Source: an uncultured Oscillibacter sp.
GTDB taxonomy: Bacteria; Bacillota; Clostridia; Oscillospirales; Oscillospiraceae
Assembly: GCA_900770295.1 (NCBI GenBank)
Contig: CAAGJQ010000002.1
Location: 1 to 53,157 of the forward strand
Reading direction: 5' to 3'
DNA length: 53,157 nt
In this document: piece by piece, positions 51,728-53,157 of the stretch
How positions within the stretch are numbered: the stretch's first letter is position 1
Layout of the letters: the number at the start of each line of letters is the position of its first letter
Position numbers and translations under genes: made by a program
Notes under the pieces: model-generated
What the model saw: only the letters and a program-made list of their open reading frames with translations
What the model was told of the DNA's origin: nothing
Databases searched by the model: none

Positions 51728-53157
51728 ATGATCACAGTCAATGACGTCAGCATGAACTTCAGCGGCCAGACGCTGTTCAAGCATGTGGACCTGAAATTCG
51801 TCCCCGGCAACTGCTACGGTATCATCGGCGCCAACGGCGCCGGCAAATCCACCTTCCTCCGCATCCTCTCCGGCGACCTGGAGCCCACCACCGGCGAGGT
51901 GATCATCCCCAAGGAGGAGCGCATGTCCATCCTGAAGCAGGACCACTTCCAGTACGACGCCTATACCGTGCTGGACACCGTCATCATGGGCAACCAGCAC
52001 CTCTACGACGTGATGAAGGAGAAGGACGCCCTGTACGAGAAGGAGGACTTCACCGACGAGGACGGCGTGAAGGCCAGTGAGCTGGAGGCGGAGTTCGCGG
52101 AGATGGACGGCTGGGAGGCCGAGTCCGACGTCTCCCGCCTGATCCAGGGCCTGGGCCTGTCCAGCGACATCCTGTACAGCGAGATGTCCACCCTGACCGC
52201 CAAGGAGAAGGTGAAGGTTTTGCTTGCCCAGGCGCTGTTCGGCAAGCCCGACATCATCCTTCTGGACGAGCCCACCAACCACCTGGACATCCAGGCCATC
52301 GAGTGGCTGGAGGACTTCCTGATGGACTGCGAGGCCCTCACCCTGGTGGTCAGCCACGACCGCCACTTCCTGAATACCGTCTGCACCAACATCGTGGACG
52401 TGGACTACGGCCAGATCAAGATGTATGTCGGCAACTACGAGTTCTGGTACGAGTCCAGCCAGATGGTCCAGCGGATGATCCGGGACCAGAACCGGAAGAA
52501 CGAGGAAAAGATCAAGGAATTGCAGCTGTTCATCCAGCGGTTCTCCGCCAACAAGTCCAAGTCCAAGCAGGCCACCGCCCGCCGCAAGCTCTTGGACAAG
52601 CTGTCGGTAGAGGAGATGCCCGCCTCCTCCCGGCGGTATCCCTTCGTGGGCTTCAAGATGGACCGGGAGTGCGGCAAGGAGATTCTGGCCGTGGAGAACC
52701 TCTCCAAGACCGTGGACGGCCGGAAGGTGCTGGACAACGTCAGCTTCCGGGTGAACCGGGACGACAAGATCGCCTTCGTGGGGGAGGACGAGATCGCCAA
52801 GACCACGCTGTTCAAGATCATCATGGGCGAGCTGGAGCCGGACGAGGGCAGCTACAAGTGGGGCACCACCATCACCACCAGCTACTTCCCCCTGGACAAC
52901 TCCGCCTTTTTCAACGACTGCGATCTGAACCTGCTGGACTGGCTGGCCCAGTACACGGGCAATACGGCGGAGGAGAGCACGGAGTCCTTCAAGCGCTCCT
53001 TCCTGGGCCGGATGCTGTTCTCCGGCGACGATGTGTTCAAGCCGGTGAAGGTCCTCTCCGGCGGCGAGAAGGTGCGGTGCATGCTGTCCCGGATGATGCT
53101 GTTCGGCTCCAACGTGCTGGTGCTGGACCAGCCCACCAACCTCCTGGACCTGGAGTC
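51728..53157 (+). CDS. ABC-F family ATPase (YkpA/YbiT-type), 3'-truncated by window edge
   Basis: 476 residues are visible. Two ABC domains without membrane segments, joined by a charged helical linker (about 240-300, QRMIRDQNRKNEEKIKEL). Domain 1: Walker A GANGAGKS (34-41), degenerate signature LTAKEKVKVLLAQALF, Walker B LLDEPTNHLD. Domain 2: the P-loop reads GEDEIAKTT, lacking the usual glycine before lysine, with signature LSGGEKVR and LDQPTNLLDLES at the edge. The LTAKEKV signature and EIAKTT loop are typical of the YkpA/YbiT group, translation factors acting on the ribosome. Antibiotic resistance is not implied. AAAGGA lies 9 bases before the ATG. Confidence 0.9.
   Translation, partial: MITVNDVSMNFSGQTLFKHVDLKFVPGNCYGIIGANGAGKSTFLRILSGDLEPTTGEVIIPKEERMSILKQDHFQYDAYTVLDTVIMGNQHLYDVMKEKDALYEKEDFTDEDGVKASELEAEFAEMDGWEAESDVSRLIQGLGLSSDILYSEMSTLTAKEKVKVLLAQALFGKPDIILLDEPTNHLDIQAIEWLEDFLMDCEALTLVVSHDRHFLNTVCTNIVDVDYGQIKMYVGNYEFWYESSQMVQRMIRDQNRKNEEKIKELQLFIQRFSANKSKSKQATARRKLLDKLSVEEMPASSRRYPFVGFKMDRECGKEILAVENLSKTVDGRKVLDNVSFRVNRDDKIAFVGEDEIAKTTLFKIIMGELEPDEGSYKWGTTITTSYFPLDNSAFFNDCDLNLLDWLAQYTGNTAEESTESFKRSFLGRMLFSGDDVFKPVKVLSGGEKVRCMLSRMMLFGSNVLVLDQPTNLLDLE

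Overview
The window is GC-rich chromosomal DNA of a spore-forming, anaerobic Clostridia-type Firmicute. The family signatures look most like the butyrate-producing Oscillospirales/Flavonifractor-like group, but the species cannot be named from this sequence. The lineage rests on a butyryl-CoA:acetate CoA-transferase, a complete spoIIIAA-AH operon, SpoVM plus a SipL-like SPOCS/LysM protein, c-di-AMP genes, a tyrosine T-box, and the B. subtilis-like yicC-remA-gmk-rpoZ-priA-def-fmt-rsmB-rlmN-prpC-prkC-rsgA order. Nearly everything is on the + strand; one DUF4364 gene is on the - strand. No tRNA, rRNA, insertion sequence, prophage or CRISPR array was seen.

Region 1 (1-6.1 kb): the 3' end of an rpsA-type gene (four S1 domains, possibly the tail of an IspH-S1 fusion), but, a CarD-like regulator, ispD-ispF, and a DUF3343/cysteine desulfurase pair. 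Region 2 (6.1-10.4 kb): cdaA-cdaR, an RseC-like protein, a DUF5685 protein and a J-domain protein. Region 3 (10.4-25.1 kb): a long housekeeping operon from yicC to rsgA, then a 51-residue Cys-rich membrane microprotein, the 24-residue SpoVM and the SipL-like gene. Region 4 (25.2-28 kb): DUF4364, a YerB-like DUF3048 lipoprotein and a conserved Cys-rich protein of unknown role. Region 5 (28-36.7 kb): spoIIIAA-AH, asp23, nusB, xseA-xseB and ispA. Region 6 (36.8-42.6 kb): one 1921-residue secreted BspA/GLUG-type surface protein. Region 7 (42.8-50 kb): a roughly 660-nt structured RNA followed by an OapA-like membrane protein, then dxs, tlyA, nadK, argR and recN. Region 8 (50-53.2 kb): a T-box leader with tyrS and a YkpA/YbiT-type ABC-F gene cut by the window end.

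The most interesting content: (i) the RNA before the OapA-like gene has the size, neighbours and structure expected of OLE RNA, an unusual ribonucleoprotein RNA known mostly from extremophilic Firmicutes; (ii) SpoVM lies directly beside a SipL-like gene, and sipL and spoIIIAA share closely matching sigma-E-like promoters with identical spacing; (iii) two intergenic regions, before xseA and before recN, are strings of separate near-perfect hairpins; (iv) a giant repeat-rich surface protein interrupts the ispA-OLE-oapA-dxs block. Isoprenoid genes (ispD, ispF, ispA, dxs, perhaps ispH) recur across the window.
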